This document shows, in pieces, positions 7,646 to 15,607 of a DNA stretch of 64,000 bases. This DNA comes from Veillonella rodentium. GTDB taxonomy: Bacteria; Bacillota; Negativicutes; Veillonellales; Veillonellaceae. Positions within the stretch are counted from its first letter, which is position 1. Each line of letters opens with the position of its first letter. The DNA is taken from positions 417,501-481,500 of the forward strand of contig NZ_LT906470.1 in assembly GCF_900187285.1 (NCBI RefSeq), written 5' to 3'. Below the pieces are notes generated by a model that saw only the letters and a list, made by a program, of their open reading frames with translations, made no database searches and was not told where the DNA came from. Made by a program: the position numbers and the translations under genes.

Positions 7646-8476
7646 ATGAAAGAGATTCAAGGACAAAGTTTCCTGCAAAATCATCCGTGTTACAACAAGG
7701 ATGCCGCGGCCAACTGGGGACGATTACATTTGCCGGTAGCACCGAATTGTAACATTCGATGTAATTATTGTAATCGCATGTACGATTGTGCCAATGAAAA
7801 TCGTCCGGGCGTGACACAACATATATATACGCCTCAAGAGGCTGTATCTTTTGTGCGGAAGGTATTTGATGCGCGTCGAGATATTTCCGTTGTCGGTATT
7901 GCTGGACCCGGAGATCCCATGTGTGATGCGGATAAGACCCTCGAAACATTTCGTCTCGTGAAACGTGAAATCCCTCATGTGATGTTGTGTTTATCCAGTA
8001 ATGGTCTTGCCGTTCCGGATTATATTGACGCTATTCATGATTTAGGAATTACTCATGTGACGATTACGGTAAATGCTATCGACCCAGTCGTGGCGAGCCA
8101 TATGTATTCCATGGTGTGCTATGATGATACGATTTATAGAGGTATCGAGGGGGCTCGTATTTTATTGGAACGTCAGGCTGAAAGTATCAGAAAATTAAAG
8201 GAACGAAATATTATCGTCAAAATTAATACGGTGGTTGTACCGGAAGTCAACATGGATCATGTACCGGCTATCGCTAAACAGGCGGAAGAGTGGGGTGTCG
8301 ACTTGATGAATTGTATCGCCATGATTCCCGTACATGATACATTCTTTGCGAATCATCGGAGCCCGACGAAGAATGAAATTGACAATATACGCCGGTTCAT
8401 TCGACGCTATGTGCCTCAGATGACACATTGCAATCGGTGCCGTGCCGATGCAATCGGACGACTATGCGAGGCATAG
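7646..8476 (+). CDS. NifB-core-like radical SAM protein
   Basis: This 276-residue protein matches the catalytic core of NifB, the enzyme that builds the 8Fe-9S-C precursor of nitrogenase cofactor. Seen in order: HPCY (13-16), the radical SAM CNIRCNYC (Cys35/39/42), CNRMYDCANENRPGV with Cys48, VVGIAGPGDP, LCLSSNGL (Cys115), THVTITVNAIDP, and a final HCNRCRADAIGRL (Cys262/265). These correspond to the SAM-cluster and substrate-cluster ligands of NifB. The C-terminal NifX-like domain of some NifBs is absent. I chose ATG 7646 (GGAAAGG, six bases upstream) over TTG 7640. No nif structural gene is in the window, so the product is unknown. It may make a NifB-co-like or another complex cluster for a different enzyme. 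Confidence 0.85.
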   Translation: MKEIQGQSFLQNHPCYNKDAAANWGRLHLPVAPNCNIRCNYCNRMYDCANENRPGVTQHIYTPQEAVSFVRKVFDARRDISVVGIAGPGDPMCDADKTLETFRLVKREIPHVMLCLSSNGLAVPDYIDAIHDLGITHVTITVNAIDPVVASHMYSMVCYDDTIYRGIEGARILLERQAESIRKLKERNIIVKINTVVVPEVNMDHVPAIAKQAEEWGVDLMNCIAMIPVHDTFFANHRSPTKNEIDNIRRFIRRYVPQMTHCNRCRADAIGRLCEA

Positions 8477-8533
8477 GGCAAATCATATATTCTCGTGTAA
8501 AATGTACCCACTATAAATGAAATGTTTTGGACG

Positions 8534-8564
8534 AAAAAAAGGCTATATATAATATATAACCTTT
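8534..8564 (-). terminator. Terminator of the class V aminotransferase gene
   Basis: On the minus strand AAAGG, an AT-rich stem and CCTTTTTTT form an intrinsic terminator just past the stop at 8572. It also lies between convergent genes. Confidence 0.75.
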
Positions 8565-8571
8565 AGATTAT

Positions 8572-9723
8572 TTAAGTATTCGTAATTATGCGCAGTGCGG
8601 ACAGTGTTTTTGCTACATCTTCCTGGGTATTGGCATAGCCGAAGGAGAAACGCACGGTTCCTTTGGGATAGGTTCCCAATGTTTTGTGCGCTCGCGGTGC
8701 ACAATGAAGCCCCACACGAGTCATGATGTGATGGATTGATTCGAGCTCGTAGGCTACGGTGGCCGGATCCATATTGTCTACGGTGATTGACACGACGGCT
8801 GTCCTGTCCTGTGTATCCTGTTTACCGATGATATGAATGCCCTTTATCGCTTGTAATCCTGCGAGAAATGTTTTGGTTAGAGCCATTTCATGGTTGTGAA
8901 TTGATTCTATTCCTCGAGACTCTATAAATCTAAGTCCTTCGTTGAGGCCGATAATGCCGGGTAAGTTCAACGTGCCCGCTTCAAAGGCGTCAGGCATCGT
9001 GGTCGGCATGGTTTCCAAGTGCGAAAAACTGCCGGTACCGCCCGCTATAAGTGCGATGAGTTGATTTGCCATATCTTTTGTCATTACAATACCGCCGACA
9101 CCTTGCGGACCGAGTAATCCTTTATGTCCTGTAAAACAGAGTGCGTCAATGTGTGATGCTTTCACATCGATAGGCAGTGTGCCCGCTGTCTGAGCACTAT
9201 CGACGATGAAATGTAAATTATGGCGTTTGCATATTTCGCTGATTTCCGCAATAGGTTGTACGGTGCCGCATACATTAGAGGCGTGATTGATGATGATAGC
9301 CACTGTTTTGGGCTGAATGAGATTCTGTATTGCAGGGAGGTCGATAGATCCTGTTGTATCGCAAGGAATGACATCAAATGTGATGCCATCTGCAAGCAAT
9401 TGGGTCAGCGGCCTCATAACGGCATTATGTTCCATCGAGCTGACGAGTACATGGTCCCCCTGCTTGAGCAGCCCCTTAATGACCATGTTGAGGCCCATCG
9501 TAACATTCTGTGTAAAGATAACATGGGACGGATCGCAGCCGTTGAATAGATGATGCAGACGTTCGCGTGTCGTATAGATGATATCTTCTACATCATAAGC
9601 GAGAGTGTAGGAGCCTCGGTTGATATTAATTCCCCGGTTTGTAATATAGTTTGCCATAGCGTTCGCTACGGTCGGCGCTTTGGGAAATGTCGTACAGGCA
9701 TTGTCCAGATAAATATAGTTCAT
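8572..9723 (-). CDS. Class V aminotransferase, cysteine desulfurase-like
   Basis: A 383-residue PLP enzyme of the NifS/SufS-related family. The PLP lysine is Lys201 in [15 protein letters not shown], and Cys341 in [14 protein letters not shown] sits where the catalytic cysteine of desulfurases lies. It should release sulfur from cysteine, or selenium from selenocysteine, as a persulfide or selenide. The frame extends upstream to 9858, but ATG 9723 has GGAG nearby and begins [17 protein letters not shown] as in the family. It is divergent from yedE, and enzymes of this subgroup, YedE and DUF3343 proteins are known to cluster in selenium-related loci. This supports a selenium/sulfur mobilisation role. 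Confidence 0.85.
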   Translation of the reverse strand: MNYIYLDNACTTFPKAPTVANAMANYITNRGININRGSYTLAYDVEDIIYTTRERLHHLFNGCDPSHVIFTQNVTMGLNMVIKGLLKQGDHVLVSSMEHNAVMRPLTQLLADGITFDVIPCDTTGSIDLPAIQNLIQPKTVAIIINHASNVCGTVQPIAEISEICKRHNLHFIVDSAQTAGTLPIDVKASHIDALCFTGHKGLLGPQGVGGIVMTKDMANQLIALIAGGTGSFSHLETMPTTMPDAFEAGTLNLPGIIGLNEGLRFIESRGIESIHNHEMALTKTFLAGLQAIKGIHIIGKQDTQDRTAVVSITVDNMDPATVAYELESIHHIMTRVGLHCAPRAHKTLGTYPKGTVRFSFGYANTQEDVAKTLSALRIITNT

Positions 9724-9760
9724 AGGCAATCTCCATGAATGATAATGTATATTTATGGTT

Positions 9761-9769
9761 ATTATATCA
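9761..9769 (-). promoter_or_regulatory. Extended -10 promoter for the desulfurase-like gene
   Basis: On the minus strand TGATATAAT is a perfect extended -10 element about 40 bases upstream of the ATG at 9723. No good -35 is seen, which extended -10 promoters do not require. Confidence 0.4.
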
Positions 9770-9843
9770 TGCTTATATATTTTTATTCGGGTGGATTCAT
9801 ATAGTTTGGTTTTGTTGTATAGGTAAGCGGAAAGGAGTTTATT

Positions 9844-10905
9844 ATGAAAGGGTTTCATGAGAAACGGACGTTGATTATTTCAGGTCTTATTATCGGGGCC
9901 ATTGCAGGCTTTCTGGTGTTGGCAGGTAATCCTGCTAATATGGGGTTTTGTATCGCCTGCTTTATTCGTGATACCGTTGGTAGTCTTGGGCTGCACCGGG
10001 CTGCACCGGTACAGTATATTCGCCCTGAAGTCATCGGGCTTATATTAGGCGCTTATGCATTATCCATTATTCGGGGGGAACATCAGAGCAAGGGAGGTTC
10101 GTCGCCTATCATTCGATTTATTCTCGGCTTTTTTGTCATGATCGGTTCCTTAATGTTTCTCGGGTGTCCTCTTCGCATGATTTTGCGCCTGGGCGGAGGC
10201 GATTTAAATGTTATTTTCGGTATTCTCGGCTTTGCCGGAGGTGTCGGTATCGGAACGATTTTCTTAAAGCGCGGATATTCATTGCAACGTACCTATGCGT
10301 TGAGTAAACTGGAATCAGCCATGATGCCTGCCATTCAAGTGGCTTTGCTGATTCTCCTTGTGGCTGCACCGGCATTTATCCTCTTTAGTCAAAAAGGTCC
10401 CGGCTCAATGCATGCACCTTGGTTTATTTCCTTGGTCGCAGGTCTGGTTGTAGGCGGCCTTGCTCAATTAAGCCGACTTTGCACCGTTGGTGGCTTCCGT
10501 GATTTGTTCTTGTTCAAAAAATCTATTCTTATCTTTGGTTATTTAGCTGTTCTCATTGGTGTATTCGTTGTAAATATCAGCTTTGGTAATTTCCATCTCG
10601 GCTTTGAAAACCAACCGATTGCACATACAGATGGATTGTGGAACTTCCTGGGTATGGCGCTTGCAGGTTTCTGCAGTGTATTGCTTGGCGGTTGTCCGTT
10701 GCGTCAACTTATCATGACTGGTGAAGGTAATTCCGATTCCGCTGTTACAGTACTTGGCCTTGCGGCAGGGGCTGCATTTGCACATAATTTTGGCCTTGCC
10801 GCATCCGGTGCAGGGCCTACATTGAATGGTCAGATTGCTGTAGGTGTTGGATTTATAGTAGCACTCATCATTGCTATATTTAATACAAAACGCGCTGATG
10901 CTTAG
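9844..10905 (+). CDS. yedE: YedE-family putative selenium/sulfur transporter
   Basis: A 353-residue membrane protein of the YeeE/YedE family with about nine to ten hydrophobic segments. Conserved cysteines lie in GFCIACF (36, 39), LGCPLR (108), LCTVGGFRD (213) and GGCPLRQ (284). The two halves repeat the GCPLR motif, as expected from an internally duplicated transporter. YeeE relatives import thiosulfate, and the YedE branch is linked by genome context to selenium metabolism. AAGGAG precedes the ATG. The neighbours, a desulfurase-like enzyme and a DUF3343 carrier, agree with uptake of a selenium or sulfur species. Confidence 0.85.
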   Translation: MKGFHEKRTLIISGLIIGAIAGFLVLAGNPANMGFCIACFIRDTVGSLGLHRAAPVQYIRPEVIGLILGAYALSIIRGEHQSKGGSSPIIRFILGFFVMIGSLMFLGCPLRMILRLGGGDLNVIFGILGFAGGVGIGTIFLKRGYSLQRTYALSKLESAMMPAIQVALLILLVAAPAFILFSQKGPGSMHAPWFISLVAGLVVGGLAQLSRLCTVGGFRDLFLFKKSILIFGYLAVLIGVFVVNISFGNFHLGFENQPIAHTDGLWNFLGMALAGFCSVLLGGCPLRQLIMTGEGNSDSAVTVLGLAAGAAFAHNFGLAASGAGPTLNGQIAVGVGFIVALIIAIFNTKRADA

Positions 10906-11001
10906 ATTGTAGCAGTTTGGACTTTATGTGATATGATTAATGTATAGTTGATATTTGTAATCTATAATTCCATTTGTTAAATTACCTAGAATTGAGTATC
11001 T

Positions 11002-11250
11002 ATGAAATATATTGCTACTTTTTATTCCCATTTCGGTGCGATTCGATTTAAACGTGAGGCCCCTGAGGGGGTAACCGATATAGAACTGCGTCCTGTACCG
11101 CGCGATCTGAGTTCGTCCTGTGGAACCAGTGCCTCCTTTGATGCTGGTGAAAGTTTTACGTTTACAGATGATCCGACCGGTGAGATTGAACAAATCGTTG
11201 CTATAATGGATGGGGGATATAGAACTATATTTGAAAGTCCTAATAAATAG
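11002..11250 (+). CDS. DUF3343 putative Se/S carrier protein
   Basis: An 82-residue protein with the DUF3343 pattern: a beta-alpha start (MKYIATFYSHFGAIRFKREA), the VPRDLSSSCGTS segment with the single Cys40, and a short acidic C-terminal part. The family has been proposed to carry selenium or sulfur on its cysteine; that is established only by genomic association. It lies 96 bp after yedE on the same strand. The ribosome binding site is weak (GAATTGAG), which may mean modest expression. Confidence 0.8.
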   Translation: MKYIATFYSHFGAIRFKREAPEGVTDIELRPVPRDLSSSCGTSASFDAGESFTFTDDPTGEIEQIVAIMDGGYRTIFESPNK

Positions 11251-11310
11251 AGTTAATTGTTTATTAGGGTCTGTTAATTTAAGCGGTTCTATAATTATTA
11301 TGTACTGCAA

Positions 11311-11343
11311 AAAGAGGAGTTATCCGCTGGATAGCTCCTCTTT
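11311..11343. terminator. Bidirectional terminator between DUF3343 and MerR genes
   Basis: A 15-bp stem with one mismatch (arms 11311-11325 and 11329-11343, AAAGAGGAG...CTCCTCTTT) has an A-run before and T-run after it. Confidence 0.85.
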
Positions 11344-11344
11344 G

Positions 11345-11842
11345 TTATATAGCTCTATATTTTTTAGGTGGTTCACCATTTTCGGTGGCTTCTTTATCGG
11401 CGCGCCATTTGCGTTCGAAATATTTATGATACTCAAGTGGAATATCATCAGGGGTTGCTGTTTCATAAAAGCTGCAAGTGCCTCGACGTTGTGCTTCTTC
11501 ATAGAACCATGTTTTAAACTCTAGCATAGATAAGCGAGCTTGTAGGTGCTCAATTTCTGCTAGCACACGATCTCGTTGATTTCTAATAATAGATAATCGA
11601 TCGTTGATACGGATATCGCCTTCAACGCAGCAGTCGATAAAATGTTTGATTTCTTTTATAGGCATACCCGTACGTTTCATACATTCGATTAACTCCAGCC
11701 AATCCATATCTTCTTCGCGGAATATACGGATACCTCCGTTAGAACGTTCTACAAAGGGCAATAAGCCCTCCTTGTCGTAATAACGCAAAGCAGAAGGTGC
11801 TATATTCAGTTTTTTTGCAATTTCGCCAACAGTATATGTCAT
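11345..11842 (-). CDS. MerR-family transcriptional regulator
   Basis: A 165-residue MerR regulator. The N-terminal winged helix is MTYTVGEIAKKLNIAPSALRYYDKEGLLPF, followed by the usual wing and a dimerisation helix around QRDRVLAEIEHLQARLSMLE. The C-terminal ~45 residues lack a metal-binding cysteine pattern, so it is more like the AdhR/NmlR aldehyde- or stress-sensing branch than a metal sensor; this is inference. I chose ATG 11842, which has TAGGAGG upstream, over the 8-residue-longer frame. It is divergent from the Dxs-like gene, whose promoter carries a perfect MerR-type dyad. Confidence 0.9.
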   Translation of the reverse strand: MTYTVGEIAKKLNIAPSALRYYDKEGLLPFVERSNGGIRIFREEDMDWLELIECMKRTGMPIKEIKHFIDCCVEGDIRINDRLSIIRNQRDRVLAEIEHLQARLSMLEFKTWFYEEAQRRGTCSFYETATPDDIPLEYHKYFERKWRADKEATENGEPPKKYRAI

Positions 11843-11903
11843 TGAACCTCCTAATATATATTTCATTTATAGATGGATATAAAAATTGTAAATGTAGGGT
11901 GTA

Positions 11904-11934
11904 TTGACTTAAACCTAACTTTAAGTTCTATACT
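11904..11934 (+). promoter_or_regulatory. MerR-type promoter with 19-bp spacer and operator dyad
   Basis: TTGACT (11904-11909) and TATACT (11929-11934) are 19 bp apart. This over-long spacer is the mark of promoters that MerR proteins activate by twisting the DNA. The spacer contains the perfect dyad ACTTAAA (11907-11913) / TTTAAGT (11920-11926). It drives the Dxs-like gene and is surely a target of the divergent MerR regulator. Confidence 0.88.
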
Positions 11935-11997
11935 TAGTACATACTTGAAGTAAAGTATAGCACGGTTAATAATACAAAACAAATAGAAAGGAAACGT

Positions 11998-13752
11998 ATG
12001 AATTTAATTGATGTAAAATCCCCAGCCGATTTAAAAGGTTTATCTATTTCTGAATTAACAGACTTAACAGCACAAGCTCGTCAAGCTCTTATGACAAAGG
12101 TATCTGAACATGGCGGTCATTTTGGCCCTCCTATGGGGGCAGCTGAAATGATTATGGCCTTGCATTATGTATTTAATTCTCCTGTAGATAAAATCGTATA
12201 TGATGTATCCCATCAATCGTATGTACATAAAATGGTTACAGGACGTGCCTTAGCATTTTTAGATCACGACCATTATGATGATGTAACAGGCTATACGGAC
12301 CCAACTGAAAGTGACCATGATTTCTTTAACATTGGTCATACCTCAACATCTATCTCTTTGGCATCTGGCTTAGCTACTGCTCGAAATTTAAAGGGTGACT
12401 CTGAAAATATTATTGCCATCATTGGTGATGGTTCCTTATCCGGTGGGGAAGCTTTTGAAGGTCTTGATTATGCCGCAACATTAAACAGTAATATGATTAT
12501 TATCGTAAACGATAATGATCAATCCATTGCAGAAAACCATGGTGGTTTGTATGGTGGCCTTCGCGAATTGCGTGAGTCTAATGGTGAAAGTTCTAACAAT
12601 ATCTTTAAGGCTCTAGGTCTAGATTATCGTTTTGTAGCAGATGGTAATGATTTAGAGACACTGATTCATGTGTTTAAGGATGTAAAAGATATTGACCATC
12701 CAATCGTTTTACATATCGTTACCCAAAAAGGTAAGGGATATGCTATTGCAGAACAAAATAAAGAAGCTTTCCATTGGACCATGCCGTTTAATCTTGAAAC
12801 AGGTAAACCTGAACACGTTGATAACGGACCATCTTATGCGGGGGTTATCGCCGATTATTTGATGGAACAAATTAAGGCTGATCCTACTGTTGTGGCAATT
12901 AATGCGGGTACTCCAGGCGGTTTTTGCTTTGTTTCGGACTGGCGTAAAGAGGCAGGAAAGCAATATGTTGATGTCGGTATTGCGGAAGAACATGCTGTCG
13001 CGATGAGTTCCGGTATTGCGAAAAATGGAGGGAAACCTGTATTTAACGTATACAGTACGTTTTTACAACGCACGTATGACCAGTTAGTGCAGGATCTTTG
13101 TGTTAATAATAATAGTGCGGTTATTATAAATCATATGGCTTCCGTATATGGTATGAATGATGTGACTCATTTAGGATTTTTTGATATTCCGATGCTTACG
13201 AGTATCCCGAATCTTGTATATTTGGCACCGACGAATAAGGAGGAATTGTTAGCAATGACTGCTTATGCGGTTCATCAGAATGAGCATCCTGTAGCCATTC
13301 GCGTTCCTGTAGGTGAGTTTGTGTCGACTGGTGTGGCTGATATGACTGATTATAGCGTATTAAATAAATCTGAAGTCACTCGTCGTGGTGAAGGTATTGC
13401 TTTGTTAGGCTTAGGTAATTTCTACCATCCAGCTAATCAAGTTGCTGATGAATTGGCTAAAGAAGGTATTAATGCAACCGTGGTAAATCCTAAATTTGCG
13501 TCCGGTATTGATGAAGATTTGTTAGAAGAATTAAAAGAGAATCATTCTGTTGTATTTACTTTAGAAGACGGCGTTGTAGAAGGTGGTTGGGGGCAGCGTG
13601 TAGCCAGCTTTTACGGGCCTTCTGCAATGCGTGTGAAAAATTACGGCATTGCTAAAGAATTTCATGATCGTTACGATGCATCTGAACTTTTACGGGAAAA
13701 TGGGGTGTCGGTTGAACAGATTACAGCTGATGCAAAACGGATGTTGCAATAA
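11998..13752 (+). CDS. Dxs-like thiamine-diphosphate transketolase-family enzyme
   Basis: A 584-residue protein like 1-deoxy-D-xylulose-5-phosphate synthase but about 40 residues shorter than typical Dxs. The ThDP site is GDGSLSGG (143-150) with ND at 171-172, GHTSTSISLASGLATA is preserved, and Glu330 in DVGIAEEHAV is the cofactor-activating glutamate. Dxs joins pyruvate and glyceraldehyde-3-phosphate for isoprenoid, thiamine or pyridoxal precursors. The first ~750 bp use more A/T-ending codons than neighbouring housekeeping genes. Monocistronic, MerR-controlled expression suggests a specialised or stress-induced paralogue rather than the main dxs; the substrate may differ. Confidence 0.8.
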   Translation: MNLIDVKSPADLKGLSISELTDLTAQARQALMTKVSEHGGHFGPPMGAAEMIMALHYVFNSPVDKIVYDVSHQSYVHKMVTGRALAFLDHDHYDDVTGYTDPTESDHDFFNIGHTSTSISLASGLATARNLKGDSENIIAIIGDGSLSGGEAFEGLDYAATLNSNMIIIVNDNDQSIAENHGGLYGGLRELRESNGESSNNIFKALGLDYRFVADGNDLETLIHVFKDVKDIDHPIVLHIVTQKGKGYAIAEQNKEAFHWTMPFNLETGKPEHVDNGPSYAGVIADYLMEQIKADPTVVAINAGTPGGFCFVSDWRKEAGKQYVDVGIAEEHAVAMSSGIAKNGGKPVFNVYSTFLQRTYDQLVQDLCVNNNSAVIINHMASVYGMNDVTHLGFFDIPMLTSIPNLVYLAPTNKEELLAMTAYAVHQNEHPVAIRVPVGEFVSTGVADMTDYSVLNKSEVTRRGEGIALLGLGNFYHPANQVADELAKEGINATVVNPKFASGIDEDLLEELKENHSVVFTLEDGVVEGGWGQRVASFYGPSAMRVKNYGIAKEFHDRYDASELLRENGVSVEQITADAKRMLQ

Positions 13753-14112
13753 AATTTAATGATATTAATCTTAAGGCTTATCAATAATATTGATTTATCA
13801 AAATTATACAAATAATTATAGTTGCGGAGTTTTCGAATGTTAAGAATTGGTAATGGTTTTTAAAATGCTGTAAGTCCGCATAAAGATTGATTTGATGACA
13901 GTTCTCGATTGTTATTAAATTTATAGTTTTGTTATAATTGTTAAAAATTTATAGTTTTTTTGGAACTGGGACTATAAAAATTAGATGAAGTATTATATAA
14001 TAATACCTACAGTATGTATTATAGTAAGAATAATTGTTGTTAATGTATGTAACTACAGTATTATTGCTTGATAAATCTATATAACATTAATGGTAAGGGA
14101 GATTGCAGGACG
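13753..14112. other. AT-rich intergenic region with a short direct repeat
   Basis: This 360-bp stretch has no convincing gene. The 14-mer AAATTTATAGTTTT occurs at 13917-13930 and again at 13945-13958, 28 bp apart. No clear terminator for the Dxs-like gene was found. Several TATAAT-like boxes near 13934 and 14000 cannot be ranked. Confidence 0.5.
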
Positions 14113-14802
14113 TTGAAACGAGTATTAACCTTAACATTAGCCTTGGCTATCGTTGCCGGTGGCTATATGTTCGAGGCTAATGGGGCGGGTGAGCAGGTAT
14201 CGAAGCAGGCACCGCCTATCTCAGAAATAAATACATATACACCGAAAGAGCTTAATGCAAGACAAAAGGATTTGGTGTTGATTGGTCGGTATACGGCAAA
14301 TGGGGATCAAGCTTCTTTGAAACAAACTATTACATCTGCTATAGAAAGCGGTACATTGACACCTCAAGAGGTGAGCATTGCAATTCGTCAATTGTATTCC
14401 GCTGCGGGGTTGAAACAGATGAATACAGCTCTTGCCACCTTTGCGGAATTGCGTGAAGAACGCCCTGAATTTGGGGATGATTATGAAAAATTGGTGCCGA
14501 AGCGTACAGGATTGGGTGCCCTTTTGGGGAATGGCACCACTGTAGCGGGGACACTGGAAAAAACTAAAAACGATGAGGATAAGGATGCAGTGCAGTATAA
14601 TACGTTCCGCATGAAAAAACCGAAACCTCAGAACCGCAATCGCTCCCGTTTAGGTAAATTAGATCGTGAACTGGTAGCGGCTGCAGCATTGGGAACCCGC
14701 GTTGGTAAAAACAATTTATTTACCACTGCTGAGAAGAGTCTATCTGAATTAGGGCTTAGCAAGTATCAAATAGAAAATCTTGAAAGCATGATTTTTAACT
14801 AG
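14113..14802 (+). CDS. Exported protein with carboxymuconolactone decarboxylase-like segment
   Basis: A 229-residue protein from TTG 14113, chosen because it starts a good signal peptide (KRVLTLTLALAIVAGGYMF) and AAGGGAG lies about ten bases upstream; the frame is open back to TTG 14068. Residues ~50-115 (QKDLVLIGRYTANGD, a LTPQEVSIAIRQLYSAAG stretch) resemble the helical repeat of carboxymuconolactone decarboxylase/AhpD-like proteins. The redox CxxC of AhpD is missing; the mature protein has no cysteine. A basic linker (KKPKPQNRNRSR) separates a second helical part (ELVAAAALGTRVGKNN). Periplasmic localisation is inferred. Function unknown. Confidence 0.6.
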   Translation: MKRVLTLTLALAIVAGGYMFEANGAGEQVSKQAPPISEINTYTPKELNARQKDLVLIGRYTANGDQASLKQTITSAIESGTLTPQEVSIAIRQLYSAAGLKQMNTALATFAELREERPEFGDDYEKLVPKRTGLGALLGNGTTVAGTLEKTKNDEDKDAVQYNTFRMKKPKPQNRNRSRLGKLDRELVAAAALGTRVGKNNLFTTAEKSLSELGLSKYQIENLESMIFN

Positions 14803-14807
14803 TCTTA

Positions 14808-14836
14808 GACCTGCTTCTACGGAAGCAGGTCTTTTT
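14808..14836 (+). terminator. Terminator of the exported CMD-like gene
   Basis: A 10-bp perfect stem, GACCTGCTTC / GAAGCAGGTC, with loop TACG is followed by TTTTT. Confidence 0.93.
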
Positions 14837-14946
14837 GTGCTTAGAATAGGATTGACGTTTATATCCCCCTTTTCTATAATTAAAAAGATAGGTATATGAC
14901 CTACTTAAATAGATATAAACGATGTAAATAAACGTAAGGAGATAAC

Positions 14947-15606
14947 ATGCGCCTTCGAAGAAAACCGTGGATTGATGAGGCTATCCACGAATATGATTCT
15001 CATATTATTTTGTCCGGACAGGCGGATCATAAAGGAAAGTGGCGAAACCTCTTTTCACATCCTGAACGGCCTCTCTATATGGAACTTGGAACGGGAAAAG
15101 GTCGCTTTATCGCAGGCATGTCAGAGGCTTATCCGGATGCGAATTTTGTGGGCTTTGAGGTACAAATCGGCGTTATTTATTATGCGGCACGAAAAATTTT
15201 TGAAGCTAAGCGGGATAATGCGAAAGTATCTTTGTTTGATATTGCCGGTATTGAAGATATTGTAGCACCGGGCGAGGTAGACAGATTTTACATTAACTTC
15301 TGTGACCCATGGCCTAAGGCGAAACACGCAAAACGTCGACTCACATATCATACGTTCCTGGATCGATATGCGCGCCTTTTAAAAGACGGCGGAGAGGTGC
15401 ATTTTAAGACGGATAATGAAGGCTTGTTTATGTTTTCCCTTGAGGAATTCAAGGCCTGCGGCTGGGAACTTAAAAATGTAACCTATGATTTGCATAGTAC
15501 CGACTTACCGAATGTAAAAACTGAGTACGAAGAGAAATTCAGTGCAAAAGGGCAGCCGATTTTCCGTTTGGAAGCGATTAAACCGAAAGTCATAAAGGAG
15601 GTTTAA
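14947..15606 (+). CDS. trmB: tRNA (guanine-N7)-methyltransferase
   Basis: A 219-residue SAM-dependent methyltransferase that makes 7-methylguanosine at position 46 of tRNA. Seen: the basic N-terminal RLRRKPW, the SAM-binding ELGTGKGRFI, and the TrmB signature NFCDPWPKAKHAKRRLT with the catalytic Asp. TKTEYEEKF-like residues near the end complete the family pattern. TAAGGAGATAAC precedes the ATG. The stop is one base before the FtsW/RodA start, so the two are one transcript. Confidence 0.95.
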   Translation: MRLRRKPWIDEAIHEYDSHIILSGQADHKGKWRNLFSHPERPLYMELGTGKGRFIAGMSEAYPDANFVGFEVQIGVIYYAARKIFEAKRDNAKVSLFDIAGIEDIVAPGEVDRFYINFCDPWPKAKHAKRRLTYHTFLDRYARLLKDGGEVHFKTDNEGLFMFSLEEFKACGWELKNVTYDLHSTDLPNVKTEYEEKFSAKGQPIFRLEAIKPKVIKEV

Positions 15607-15607
15607 T

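Noticed and set aside
7353-7949. 198-codon minus-strand frame over the polyferredoxin/NifB-like junction
   Set aside because: It runs antisense across two well-supported coupled genes and shows no protein-like features.
10924-11310. 128-codon minus-strand frame over the DUF3343 gene
   Set aside because: The plus-strand DUF3343 match is clear, and this frame includes intergenic AT-rich sequence.
11928-11960. Inverted repeat CTATACTT / AAGTATAG near the Dxs-like promoter
   Set aside because: One arm is the -10 box itself, so it cannot form an RNA hairpin, and the AT-rich match may be chance.
13917-13958. Two copies of AAATTTATAGTTTT
   Set aside because: Low-complexity AT sequence in an AT-rich gap; no gene or structure depends on it as far as can be seen.
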